The position numbers were made by a program, and so were the translations under genes. Positions 1 to 7,386 of a stretch of 13,220 nt of DNA are shown here, piece after piece; within the stretch, counting starts at the first letter, position 1; each line of letters begins with the position of its first letter. The stretch is from the NCBI GenBank assembly GCA_045597645.1, contig JAZLKM010000036.1, forward strand, positions 1 to 13,220. The letters are read 5' to 3'. The notes below the pieces were generated by a model. The model was not told the DNA's origin and searched no databases. It worked only from the letters and a program-made list of their open reading frames with translations. This stretch comes from JAKSSE01 sp045597645. GTDB lineage: Bacteria; Bacillota; Clostridia; Lachnospirales; Lachnospiraceae.

Positions 1-636
1 AAAGAGGTTCTTCGATGTGGCCATATGGTTGAGGAAATGCTTGCAAAAGTATATGAACTTTCTGAAAAAAATGAGGCACTTCTTCTATCTGAAATTGAAA
101 ATGATGGAAATGCGGTAAGAGAATTGTATTCCAGCATAAATGATTATCTAAACACGATGTTTTCAGAAGGTGTTATGACAGAAGAGCAGGCAGGAGAATC
201 TACCAGGTTAATGTATATATTGTGCGATGTAGACAGAATTGGGGCTTTGTGTAGGGAAATTACATCTACGATTATTGAGCCAGGGACATCTAACGTGAAA
301 TTATCGAAGGAAGCAACAAAAGATTTAAAGAAATCGGTGAAGCTCATTCATGATATGTATGAGTATGCTATGGATACACTAGCATCTGGAAAAGCTACTC
401 ATATGAAGAATATTCAGAAGAAGAAAGACGAGGTTTTACTTCTGGATGATAACATGCGTCAGGCGCATATTGAAAGAGTAGGGAAAAAGAAATGTAGCGC
501 AAAGCTTACAGCTATGTATAATGGCATTTTACATGATATCGACAGAATGGGAAACAGCTGTGTAAATCTTGTCGATATGGCTATTTCAAGTAATGGCTTA
601 AGCTTGCTTTTAGATAATGAAGAAGTTACAGAGTAG
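1..636 (+). CDS. Na+/phosphate cotransporter-family protein, C-terminal PhoU-like part (5' end outside window)
   Basis: The reading frame is open from base 1 and an internal ATG at 25 has no clear ribosome binding site, so this is the tail of a longer gene, not a complete 203-residue protein. The visible part is all helical and hydrophilic with no membrane segment. It starts with a KEVLRCGHMVEEML stretch, typical of the PhoU-like domain that follows the membrane part of NptA/COG1283 Na/Pi cotransporters. A later segment (KKKCSAKLTAMYNGILHDIDRMGNSC, split here as KKKCSAKLTAMY then NGILHDIDRMGNSC) lines up by eye with the C-terminus of the complete cotransporter at 8287-10077 (GKCTIEMGF then ILEDILTGLERVSDHC). 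The family transports phosphate with sodium; the PhoU-like tail is thought to be regulatory. It could alternatively be a free PhoU-like protein with an upstream start, which the window cannot exclude. It ends 80 bases before the preferred ppk start and is probably co-transcribed with it. Confidence 0.8.
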   Translation, partial: KEVLRCGHMVEEMLAKVYELSEKNEALLLSEIENDGNAVRELYSSINDYLNTMFSEGVMTEEQAGESTRLMYILCDVDRIGALCREITSTIIEPGTSNVKLSKEATKDLKKSVKLIHDMYEYAMDTLASGKATHMKNIQKKKDEVLLLDDNMRQAHIERVGKKKCSAKLTAMYNGILHDIDRMGNSCVNLVDMAISSNGLSLLLDNEEVTE

Positions 637-701
637 GCAAGCTAATGAGTATTTGGAATAGAGTTAAAGAATATGTCAGATATGTAAGGGCTTTTTTTGA
701 T

Positions 702-708
702 AAAGGAG
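702..708 (+). promoter_or_regulatory. Ribosome binding site deciding the ppk start
   Basis: AAAGGAG ends 8 bases before the ATG at 717, which is textbook spacing for low-GC Gram-positives. The in-frame ATG at 645 has only a weak TAGGC upstream. This favours 717 as the start of ppk. Confidence 0.7.
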
Positions 709-716
709 AAAAGGAA

Positions 717-2795
717 ATGGTTGTTACTAAAAAGAGCAAGAATAGTAATGATTTGTATTATACAAATAGAGAGTTGTCATGGCTTTCTTTTAACGACAGA
801 GTGCTTTCAGAAGCTGGAAACCCTAGAGTTCCACTTGCAGAGAGATTAACATTTGCGTCGATATTTCAAACAAATTTGGATGAATTTTTTATGGTACGCG
901 TTGGAACACTAATGACGCAGATGAACAACTCTAAAGAGAAAATTTGTGAAAACAAAACCGGTATGTCAAGTGAGGAGCAGGTTGCTGCTATTCTTGATGA
1001 GGTCAAGTTATTAGAAGAGAAAAAGGCTAAAACCTTTGAACAGCTTATGGGAGAACTTGAGCCACAGGGGGTTAGAATTATTAATTTTAATAAGCTTTCA
1101 GAAGAAGAAGGCAAGTTTCTCGAAAATTATTTTGATGCGCATATAGCTCCATTTTTATCCCCAATGATAATTGGTAAGCAGCATCCATTTCCATTTCTTA
1201 CGAATAAAGAATTATATGCAATTGTATTATTATCTACAGCAAAAGGAAAAAATAAGATAGGAATCGTGCCATGTAAAAACTCGGTATTTAAAAGATTAAT
1301 TGAGATTCCAACCAGACCAGGAACATTTATGTTATCAGAAGAATTGATTTTACATTTCATCTGGAAATTATATGCAAAATATACAATTCGAGAGAAAGCT
1401 ATTATGCGAGTTACACGAAATGCTGATATAGATGCAGCTGAAATGTATGATGAAGATATGGATTACAGAAATGTAATGGAAAAGTTAATTAAAAAGAGAA
1501 CAAAGCTCACTCCCGTACGTGTAGAACTTAGCAGAAAAATAAATGAAGGCGCTAAGAAGGAATTATCAAATTATCTTGAAGTAGGAATGAAACATTTCAT
1601 TGATGTTGGAACTCCGCTTGATTTGTCATTCGTATTTAGTTTACAGAATTATTTAAGGGAAAAGGCAGAGCTATTTTATGAAAAAAGAAGTCCGAGAAAC
1701 TCTGCAAGTATTGATACAAAAATGCGTATCATGGATCAGGTTGAGAAAAAAGATGTTTTGCTATCATATCCATATGAATCTATGAAACCCTTCTTAAAAC
1801 TGTTAGAAGAAGCAGCGCAGGACGAAAATGTTGTATCTATAAAAATGACATTATATAGAGTTGCAGAACGAAGTCAGATTGTTGAGTCACTTATTGAAGC
1901 GGCTGAAAATGGTAAGGAAGTTGTAGTTCTTGTTGAGCTTCGAGCTCGTTTTGACGAAGCTAATAATATTGAAATGTCAAAGCGACTAGAAGAAGCAGGC
2001 TGTCAGATTTTGTATGGACTTGGCGATTATAAGGTGCATTCGAAGCTTTGTCTTATTACTAAGATGAATGAAAACATGGAGCAAAGCTATATTACGCAGA
2101 TTGGAACTGGCAATTACAATGAAAAAACAGCTAGATTATATACAGACCTTTCAGTCATGACTGCAAACCAGGATATTGGAGCTGAGGCTGCGACAGTTTT
2201 TGCTGCTCTTCAAAAGGGTGAAACTGTAGATCATGCACATAAGCTTATGGTTGCACCCAAATGCCTGCAGAATAAGATTGTAGAGCTTATTGATGAAGAA
2301 ATAACCAAAGGTGCTGAAGGATATATAGGAATAAAAATTAATTCATTAACAGATAAAGTTCTAATAGAAAAATTAATTGAAGCTAGCCAAGCCGGCGTAA
2401 CAATTGAGCTTGTAGTCCGTGGTATTTGTTGTATAAAGCCTGGTGTAAAAGATTATACCGAGAATATAAGAGTTGTAAGTATCGTAGGCCGTTTTCTGGA
2501 GCATTCTCGTATCTATATCTTTGGAAAGGGAGACAATAGTAAGGTTTATATTGCTTCGGCAGACTTTATGACAAGAAACACGATTAGGCGTGTTGAAGTT
2601 GCTTTATCCATTTTGGATGCTGACATTAAGGAAAGAATTATAGAGATGTTTAATATACAATTCGCTGACGATGAAAAAGGAAGAGAACAAGATTCAGCGG
2701 GTATATATAATGCAAGAAAAATTAACGAAAAACCTATTAATTCGCAAGAACTTTTCTATGAGCGAGCATATAAAATGGCTGGTGATAAAGCATGA
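717..2795 (+). CDS. ppk1: Polyphosphate kinase 1 (PPK1)
   Basis: PPK1 reversibly transfers the terminal phosphate of ATP onto inorganic polyphosphate in the cytoplasm or at the membrane. From ATG 717 the protein is 692 residues, close to the family norm of about 690-720. The N-terminal domain opens with YYTNRELSWLSFNDRVL, the usual PPK1 start, and continues with NLDEFFMVRVG. The catalytic half carries both conserved histidines: H441 in YKVHSKLC, which corresponds to the autophosphorylated His (H435 in E. coli), and H596 in FLEHSRIYIFG (H592 in E. coli). The phospholipase-D-like signatures SIKMTLYR and TQIGTGNYNEKTARLYTD are also present. An in-frame ATG at 645 would add 24 residues and leave only an 8-base gap from the upstream gene, but its ribosome binding site is poor. 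The gene sits just upstream of Pho-controlled genes, which fits a role in phosphate storage. No Pho box is visible directly before it, so it is probably transcribed from outside the window. Confidence 0.97.
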   Translation: MVVTKKSKNSNDLYYTNRELSWLSFNDRVLSEAGNPRVPLAERLTFASIFQTNLDEFFMVRVGTLMTQMNNSKEKICENKTGMSSEEQVAAILDEVKLLEEKKAKTFEQLMGELEPQGVRIINFNKLSEEEGKFLENYFDAHIAPFLSPMIIGKQHPFPFLTNKELYAIVLLSTAKGKNKIGIVPCKNSVFKRLIEIPTRPGTFMLSEELILHFIWKLYAKYTIREKAIMRVTRNADIDAAEMYDEDMDYRNVMEKLIKKRTKLTPVRVELSRKINEGAKKELSNYLEVGMKHFIDVGTPLDLSFVFSLQNYLREKAELFYEKRSPRNSASIDTKMRIMDQVEKKDVLLSYPYESMKPFLKLLEEAAQDENVVSIKMTLYRVAERSQIVESLIEAAENGKEVVVLVELRARFDEANNIEMSKRLEEAGCQILYGLGDYKVHSKLCLITKMNENMEQSYITQIGTGNYNEKTARLYTDLSVMTANQDIGAEAATVFAALQKGETVDHAHKLMVAPKCLQNKIVELIDEEITKGAEGYIGIKINSLTDKVLIEKLIEASQAGVTIELVVRGICCIKPGVKDYTENIRVVSIVGRFLEHSRIYIFGKGDNSKVYIASADFMTRNTIRRVEVALSILDADIKERIIEMFNIQFADDEKGREQDSAGIYNARKINEKPINSQELFYERAYKMAGDKA

Positions 2796-2821
2796 ATATT
2801 TTTTCATTTGAGAATCTTGAT

Positions 2822-2876
2822 TTTACATTTTTTTTACGTAGAACTGACATTTGATTTTACATGTAATTGCTAGCAT
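2822..2876 (+). promoter_or_regulatory. Pho box and promoter ahead of the small membrane protein gene
   Basis: Four TTTACA-like hexamers run on the + strand: TTTACA at 2822, TTTACG at 2833, CTGACA at 2844 and TTTACA at 2856 (steps of 11, 11 and 12 bp). This matches the Bacillus-type PhoP binding arrangement of TT(A/T)ACA-like direct repeats about 11 bp apart. Nine bases after the last repeat is a -10-like TAGCAT (2871-2876) with an extended TG at 2868-2869. There is no -35 consensus, as expected for an activator-dependent promoter. The predicted transcript would start near 2883, giving a very short leader. Confidence 0.75.
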
Positions 2877-2882
2877 ACCATC

Positions 2883-2889
2883 AAGGAGG
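2883..2889 (+). promoter_or_regulatory. Strong ribosome binding site for the small membrane protein
   Basis: AAGGAGG, a near-perfect Shine-Dalgarno sequence, ends 8 bases before ATG 2898. The upstream in-frame GTG at 2889 overlaps this site and so is not a credible start. Confidence 0.8.
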
Positions 2890-2897
2890 TGGGCTGC

Positions 2898-3146
2898 ATG
2901 AAAAAAATGTGGAATGTAATCAATGGAATGAATATAGATAAGGCAGCGAAAAGTAAGCTCTACATAGTAGCGTGGACTTTTGTAAATATTGTAATAGGTG
3001 GAGTGATGTGGCTGACCTGGGGAAGGATGCTTTTGCCGGGAATAGACTGGTTGCTATGTTTTACGGGGTATCCAGCAATTTTCATAGGACTTTTTGGAGG
3101 CGGATTCTATTTGTACAAGCATGAGTTCGAGAAAACTGCTCAGTAA
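2898..3146 (+). CDS. Small two-helix membrane protein of unknown function, probably phosphate-regulated
   Basis: I do not recognise this 82-residue protein. A short basic N-terminus (MKKMWNVINGMNIDKAAKSK) is followed by two hydrophobic segments, about residues 21-41 (YIVAWTFVNIVIGGVMWLTW) and 51-73 (WLLCFTGYPAIFIGLFGGG onwards). A short loop with PG and an acidic residue separates them, and the charged tail is KHEFEKTAQ. The second helix is glycine-rich (GLFGGGF), which favours tight helix packing. There is no lipobox or signal-peptidase site, so it is probably an inner-membrane hairpin with both ends on the same side. The near-ideal ribosome binding site and a private Pho box argue that it is a real, expressed gene. 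It lies between ppk and pstS, so a role in phosphate uptake, PhoR signalling or polyphosphate handling is an inference from position only. Confidence 0.78.
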   Translation: MKKMWNVINGMNIDKAAKSKLYIVAWTFVNIVIGGVMWLTWGRMLLPGIDWLLCFTGYPAIFIGLFGGGFYLYKHEFEKTAQ

Positions 3147-3192
3147 GGCAATGGTTAATAAGCAAGTAGTGTAATAGATCTATAAAGCTCGC

Positions 3193-3258
3193 TTTACTAT
3201 GCTTTTACCGAAGTTTTACCTATGGATGATGAAGAATTTTACAAAACCTTGATATCTT
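3193..3258 (+). promoter_or_regulatory. Pho box and promoter of the pst operon
   Basis: TTTACT at 3193, TTTACC at 3204 and TTTACC at 3215 are spaced exactly 11 bp apart. TTTACA at 3238 follows after 23 bp, about two repeat steps. Nine bases downstream is TATCTT (3253-3258), a -10-like hexamer preceded by an extended TG at 3250-3251. Transcription would start near 3265, about 45 bases before pstS. The rest of the 163-base gap (3147-3192 and 3259-3309) shows no gene and no convincing terminator, so read-through from the small upstream gene is possible. Confidence 0.8.
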
Positions 3259-3309
3259 AAGCGTGTTGTAACAGACAAGACACAAAAAAGAAAGAAGAGG
3301 TTATACACT

Positions 3310-4134
3310 GTGAAAAAAGGAAAAATTGCAGCAGTAGTAGCTGTATGCTTGACGGTAGTTGCATTTATGGGATGCGGTTCTGCAAGCGGTTCAAATGTAA
3401 AAGGAAATTTGTCACTGGCAGGATCAACATCAATGGAAAAGTTATGTGAGGCTATGTCTGAAAGCTTTATGGAGGCAAATCCAGGGGTAACTGTAACCGT
3501 AGAATATACAGGTTCTGGTGCCGGACTGGAATCCCTGGCAGCTGGGTCTGTAGACATTGGTAACGCATCAAGAGGATTGAAGGACGGAGAGAAATCTAGC
3601 GGTTCAGTCGAAAATGTGGTGGCAATTGATGGAATAGCAGTCATTACAGATAAGAATAATAGCGTGATTGATGTTTCTTCTGAAGACCTTGCAAAGGTAT
3701 ACACCGGCGAAGTAACAAATTGGAGCGAAATCGGTGGTGATGACCAGCCTATCGTGGTTATAGGTAGAGAAGCAGGATCTGGTACTAGAGATGCGTTCGA
3801 GGAACTTCTTGGGGTAAAGGATGCATGCGCATATGCCCAGGAGCTTGATTCAACAGGAGCTGTGCTGGCTAAGGTTTCATCTACACCAGGCGCAATTGGT
3901 TATGTCTCTCTCGATGTAGTTGATAGCACAGTAATTGGACTCATGATTGATGGCGTTGAGCCGACAGAGGAGCAGATTCTTGCTGGAAAATATATGCTTC
4001 AGAGACCATTCGTAATGGCTACGAAGGGCGAGATTAGCGAGCAAAATGAAGTAGTGCAGGCATGGTTTGCATATGTTCGCTCAGATGCAGGTAAGGAAGT
4101 TATCAAAAAGGTTGGACTTATTATTCCACAGTAA
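3310..4134 (+). CDS. pstS: Phosphate ABC transporter substrate-binding lipoprotein PstS
   Basis: PstS captures phosphate outside the membrane and delivers it to PstCA. The GTG start at 3310 lies 9 bases after GAGG (3297-3300). A type II signal peptide runs from MKKGKIAAVVAV to the lipobox FMGC with the lipidated cysteine at residue 22, followed by a Gly/Ser-rich linker. The mature protein has the PstS phosphate-contact signatures: LAGSTSMEKL near the N-terminus, YTGSGAGLESLAAGSVDIG with the conserved Ser/Asp neighbourhood, and GREAGSGTRDAFEELL in the second lobe. At 274 residues it is the short form typical of Gram-positive bacteria. It is the first gene of the pst operon, directly after a Pho box, and ends 9 bases before pstC. 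Confidence 0.97.
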   Translation: MKKGKIAAVVAVCLTVVAFMGCGSASGSNVKGNLSLAGSTSMEKLCEAMSESFMEANPGVTVTVEYTGSGAGLESLAAGSVDIGNASRGLKDGEKSSGSVENVVAIDGIAVITDKNNSVIDVSSEDLAKVYTGEVTNWSEIGGDDQPIVVIGREAGSGTRDAFEELLGVKDACAYAQELDSTGAVLAKVSSTPGAIGYVSLDVVDSTVIGLMIDGVEPTEEQILAGKYMLQRPFVMATKGEISEQNEVVQAWFAYVRSDAGKEVIKKVGLIIPQ

Positions 4135-4143
4135 GGGGAGCAT

Positions 4144-5046
4144 ATGAAAAGAAAAGCATTTATAGAAAAAACAGCAAACATTATCTTCCTAATTTGCGCT
4201 GTAGTAGCTATATTTGCAGTATGTGCGATTACCTTGTATATGTTCATAAAAGGCGCCCCGGCTTTAAGAGAAGTCGGGGTTTTTGATTTACTTTTCGGAA
4301 CTATATGGAAGCCTACTGCAAGCAGTCCATCCTTTGGGATAGGGCTCATTATATTGACTTCAATAGTGGGAACAGGAGCAGCGATATTAATTGGTGTACC
4401 GATAGGCTTGCTAACAGCTGTATTTCTATCTGAAATGTCAGGGAAAAGGATAGATACTGTTGTTAGCAGTGCAGTAGAGCTACTTGCTGCTATACCGTCA
4501 GTTATCTATGGCTTGATTGGAATGATGGTGCTTAATCCGATTATGTTTAAGCTCGAAAAGCTGGTGTTTGCAGGAGATAGTTCTCACCAATACACAGGTG
4601 GTGCAAATATGCTCTCAGCGATTATCGTTCTTGCGATTATGATTCTACCCACGGTTATTAGTGTTAGCACATCCTCTCTTAGAGCAGTATCAGACAATAT
4701 AAGAGCGGCGTCATTAGCGCTTGGAGCTACAAAGGAGCAGACGATATTTAAGGCGGTTATTCCTGCGGCAAAGTCCGGAATATTAACCGGCGTAGTCCTG
4801 GGAATAGGAAGAGCACTTGGAGAAGCGATGGCTATCAACATGGTTGCAGGTGGTGCAGTAAATATACCGCTTCCGTTTAATTCGGTTAGAACATTAACAA
4901 CCCAGATTGTCAGTGAAATGGGTTATGCGAGTGGAACACATAGACAGGTTCTTTTTACAGTCGGACTAGTTCTGTACGTATTCATAATGATTGTCAATTG
5001 GGCTCTGTTAAAAGCAAGGAAGGCAGGTACAGAACATGACAACTAA
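4144..5046 (+). CDS. pstC: Phosphate ABC transporter permease PstC
   Basis: PstC is one of the two membrane subunits that form the phosphate channel of PstSCAB. The 300-residue protein has a first membrane segment near residues 13-37 and about six in all. The family features are GVFDLLFGTIWKP after helix 1, the ELLAAIPSVIYGL motif, and the cytoplasmic EAA loop near residues 187-216 (RAASLALGATKEQTIFKAV), which docks on the ATPase. RALGEAMA, near residue 220, is a conserved PstC segment. A purine-rich AAGGGGAG lies just before ATG 4144. It overlaps the start of pstA by 11 bases, which suggests translational coupling. Confidence 0.97.
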   Translation: MKRKAFIEKTANIIFLICAVVAIFAVCAITLYMFIKGAPALREVGVFDLLFGTIWKPTASSPSFGIGLIILTSIVGTGAAILIGVPIGLLTAVFLSEMSGKRIDTVVSSAVELLAAIPSVIYGLIGMMVLNPIMFKLEKLVFAGDSSHQYTGGANMLSAIIVLAIMILPTVISVSTSSLRAVSDNIRAASLALGATKEQTIFKAVIPAAKSGILTGVVLGIGRALGEAMAINMVAGGAVNIPLPFNSVRTLTTQIVSEMGYASGTHRQVLFTVGLVLYVFIMIVNWALLKARKAGTEHDN

Positions 5047-5899
5047 CATGAGAAAAGTAAAAGACATAAGTGTTCGAGCGTTGATTTATATAAGTGCTAT
5101 ATTTTCAGTCTCTCTGCTAGCTTTGATTATAGTGTATGTTCTGGCAAAAGGCGTATCAGCTGTGAACTGGTCATTTCTTACATCGGTGACAAGTGTGCTC
5201 AAGGGAACAGTAGGAATAGCAGGAAATATTGTAAATACCATACTAATTATTCTTATAACGATGGTTATCGCAACACCTATAGGTGTTGGGAGCGCTATCT
5301 ATTTAAACGAATATGCAAAGCCAGGAAAAGTAGTGACACTAATCGAATATGCTACGGAGACGCTATCCGGTATACCATCGATAATCTTTGGACTGTTTGG
5401 AATGATGTTCTTTGGTGAAAAATTGGGGCTTGGATATTCACTATTAACAGGATCGCTCACGCTTATCATTATGGTTCTGCCCCTGATAACAAGAAATACA
5501 CAGGAGGCTTTAAAGACGGTTCCAAACACATATCGCAATGGTGCAATAGGACTTGGAAGTGGTAAGTGGCACATGATACGTACAATTCTTATACCAAGCG
5601 CTATGCCAGGAATTATCACGGGAGCAATACTTGCTATAGGCAGAATAGTTGGCGAATCAGCTGCGCTCTTATTTACTGCAGGAAGTGCGAAGCTATTACC
5701 AAAAGGAATCAGTGGGCTGATTGAAAAGCCTTTGCAATCAGGTGGTACACTCACAATCCAGATGTATCTGTCTGCGACCAGTGAGGGGGATTTTGAAACA
5801 GCATTTGGAATAGCAGTAGTACTTCTGATAATTGTTCTAGCAATAAATCTTGGAACTAAGGTACTTACAAAGCGATTCGACGTTACAAGGAAGGAATAA
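5036..5899 (+). CDS. pstA: Phosphate ABC transporter permease PstA
   Basis: PstA is the partner of PstC in the membrane channel. The 287-residue protein has about six membrane segments, the first near residues 14-36. It carries the PstA signatures IVNTILIILITMVIATPIGV, YLNEYAKPGK, ETLSGIPSIIFGLFGMMFF, and the EAA loop near residues 166-196 (YRNGAIGLGSGKWHMIRTI). GRIVGESAALLFTAG is the PstA counterpart of the PstC segment. ATG 5036 is preceded by AAGGAAGG and CAGG in the end of pstC; an in-frame ATG at 5048 would also fit and would remove the overlap. It ends 2 bases before pstB. Confidence 0.96.
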   Translation: MTTNMRKVKDISVRALIYISAIFSVSLLALIIVYVLAKGVSAVNWSFLTSVTSVLKGTVGIAGNIVNTILIILITMVIATPIGVGSAIYLNEYAKPGKVVTLIEYATETLSGIPSIIFGLFGMMFFGEKLGLGYSLLTGSLTLIIMVLPLITRNTQEALKTVPNTYRNGAIGLGSGKWHMIRTILIPSAMPGIITGAILAIGRIVGESAALLFTAGSAKLLPKGISGLIEKPLQSGGTLTIQMYLSATSEGDFETAFGIAVVLLIIVLAINLGTKVLTKRFDVTRKE

Positions 5900-5901
5900 T
5901 A

Positions 5902-6660
5902 ATGGCAAATACAAAGATATTAGTTAATAACCTGGATCTGTATTATGGTGAAAATCACGCACTCAAAAATGTAAATATGGAGATTAGTGAAAAAGCTATC
6001 ACGGCTTTTATAGGTCCATCAGGGTGTGGTAAGTCGACTTTCCTAAAAACACTAAACAGGATGAACGATTTAGTGGACGGAGTGAAGATAACAGGAACTG
6101 TCGAAATAGATGGAGAAAATATCTATGAAGGAAAAATAGATACTACTCAGCTTAGAAAAAAGGTTGGAATGGTTTTCCAACAGCCCAATCCATTCCCTAT
6201 GAGCATATATGACAATGTTGCTTATGGTCCTAGAGTGCATGGAATTAAGGATAAGAAAAAGCTTGATAAGATTGTAGAGGATAGCTTAAGAGGTGCTGCT
6301 ATCTGGGACGAGGTAAAAGATAGATTGAAAAAATCTGCACTATCCCTATCGGGAGGGCAGCAGCAGCGAATCTGCATAGCACGTGCGCTTGCTGTAGGAC
6401 CGGAAGTACTTCTTATGGATGAACCTACATCAGCCCTCGACCCGATATCAACAACCAAGATAGAGGATTTGATGGAAGAATTAAAGAAGAAATATACAGT
6501 TGTTGTAGTGACCCACAATATGCAGCAAGCGGTCAGAGTATCGGACTATACTGCATTTTTCTTGGTAGGAAATATGGTGGAATTCGGTGAAACAAAGCAA
6601 ATATTTTCATATCCAAAAGACAAGCGTACAGAAGACTATATAACAGGTAGATTCGGGTGA
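5902..6660 (+). CDS. pstB: Phosphate ABC transporter ATP-binding protein PstB
   Basis: PstB hydrolyses ATP in the cytoplasm to power phosphate import through PstCA. At 252 residues it is a typical length. The full ABC set is visible: Walker A GPSGCGKST at 38-46 (K44), the Q-loop in MVFQQPNPFP, the signature LSGGQQQR starting at 149, Walker B LLMDEPTSALD with D173 and E174, and the H-loop H205 in VVTHNMQQ. The N-terminal LYYGENHALKNVN and the FQQPNPFPMSIYDN segment are specific to PstB among ABC ATPases. AAGGAAGG ends 7 bases before ATG 5902. A 73-base gap separates it from phoU. Confidence 0.98.
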   Translation: MANTKILVNNLDLYYGENHALKNVNMEISEKAITAFIGPSGCGKSTFLKTLNRMNDLVDGVKITGTVEIDGENIYEGKIDTTQLRKKVGMVFQQPNPFPMSIYDNVAYGPRVHGIKDKKKLDKIVEDSLRGAAIWDEVKDRLKKSALSLSGGQQQRICIARALAVGPEVLLMDEPTSALDPISTTKIEDLMEELKKKYTVVVVTHNMQQAVRVSDYTAFFLVGNMVEFGETKQIFSYPKDKRTEDYITGRFG

Positions 6661-6669
6661 TAAAACGTG

Positions 6670-6698
6670 TCAGGCAAATAATAAAAAGCTCTGCTTGA
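6670..6698 (+). other. Weak inverted repeat between pstB and phoU (possible processing or attenuation stem)
   Basis: TCAGGCA (6670-6676) can pair with TGCTTGA (6692-6698) as a 7-bp stem with one G-U pair and a 15-base loop. It is not followed by a strong U-run, so it is unlikely to be an efficient terminator. It might tune phoU expression or RNA stability relative to pstSCAB, but this is speculative. Confidence 0.25.
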
Positions 6699-6733
6699 TT
6701 TGTAGGATTTATTAATAGAAGGAGTAATATTTC

Positions 6734-7375
6734 ATGCGAAATAGATTTGATAACCAGCTTATAGAGCTGAATAATGAAATGATAGAAATGGGCAATATGA
6801 TCATGGAGTCGATTAAGGCTGCAATTGAAGCCATGGTAAATCATGATGAGGAGAAGGCAAAGCAAATAATGCAAAACGATGCAGAAATTGATCATCTTCA
6901 GAAAAAGATTGAACAAATTTGCTTCAACATTTTAATCCAACAGCAGCCTGTAGCTAGAGACCTTCGGACTGTTACCGCAGCAATGAAAATGGTGACAGAC
7001 ATGGAAAGAATCGGAGATCATGCGGCTGATATTTCAGAAATGACCATATTAATGGGACAGAGCAGTAAGGCAGATTCCTTTGAGCATATTCAAAAAATGG
7101 CATCAGAGACGTTGATTATGTTAAATCACAGCATTGAAGCTTATGTAGAAAAAAGTGTGGAGAAGGCAAAGGAGGTAATAGCGCATGATGACACTGTAGA
7201 CGCTCTATTTGATGCAACAAAGAAAAATGTGGTGGATTTAATAGTTAGAGACCCATCAGAGGGAGAGGAAGCCACGGACTATCTTATGATAGCAAAATAT
7301 TTTGAACGTATCGGCGACCATGCGACCAACATAGCAGAATGGGTTATCTACTCGCTTGGAAAATCAATAGATTGA
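6734..7375 (+). CDS. phoU: Phosphate-signalling complex protein PhoU
   Basis: PhoU links the Pst transporter to the PhoR kinase and dampens Pho signalling when phosphate is plentiful; it also limits uptake. The 213-residue protein is the usual length and consists of two related three-helix halves. Each half carries the metal-binding signature: DMERIGDHAADISEM in the first and KYFERIGDHATNIAEW in the second. The N-terminus RFDNQLIELNNEMIEMGNM is also typical. GGAG (6721-6724) lies 9 bases before ATG 6734. It ends 11 bases before the EAL gene, so the two are probably co-transcribed. Confidence 0.97.
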   Translation: MRNRFDNQLIELNNEMIEMGNMIMESIKAAIEAMVNHDEEKAKQIMQNDAEIDHLQKKIEQICFNILIQQQPVARDLRTVTAAMKMVTDMERIGDHAADISEMTILMGQSSKADSFEHIQKMASETLIMLNHSIEAYVEKSVEKAKEVIAHDDTVDALFDATKKNVVDLIVRDPSEGEEATDYLMIAKYFERIGDHATNIAEWVIYSLGKSID

Positions 7376-7386
7376 CGGTGTATATA

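Noticed and set aside
1642..1655. TTTACA-like sequence inside ppk as a Pho site
   Set aside because: It is a single hexamer without 11-bp partners, inside coding sequence, and expected by chance in AT-rich DNA.
2889..2897. GTG start for the small membrane protein
   Set aside because: It overlaps the AAGGAGG ribosome site that serves ATG 2898.
3183..3196. Palindrome TAAAGC-TC-GCTTTA in the gap before pstS as a terminator for the small gene
   Set aside because: The stem is AT-rich and only about five effective pairs, there is no U-run, and its right half is part of the first Pho repeat.
3216..3704. A 162-residue open frame on the - strand overlapping pstS
   Set aside because: It is antisense to a clear PstS, has no ribosome site or recognisable family, and covers the pst Pho box; it is a shadow frame.
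6533..6916. A 127-residue hydrophobic open frame on the - strand across the pstB-phoU gap
   Set aside because: Both flanking + strand genes are unmistakable, and the apparent hydrophobicity comes from reading A-rich coding sequence in reverse.
7339..7386. Upstream ATG for the EAL protein overlapping phoU
   Set aside because: The extra 16 residues are encoded in another frame of conserved phoU sequence and do not belong to the EAL fold.
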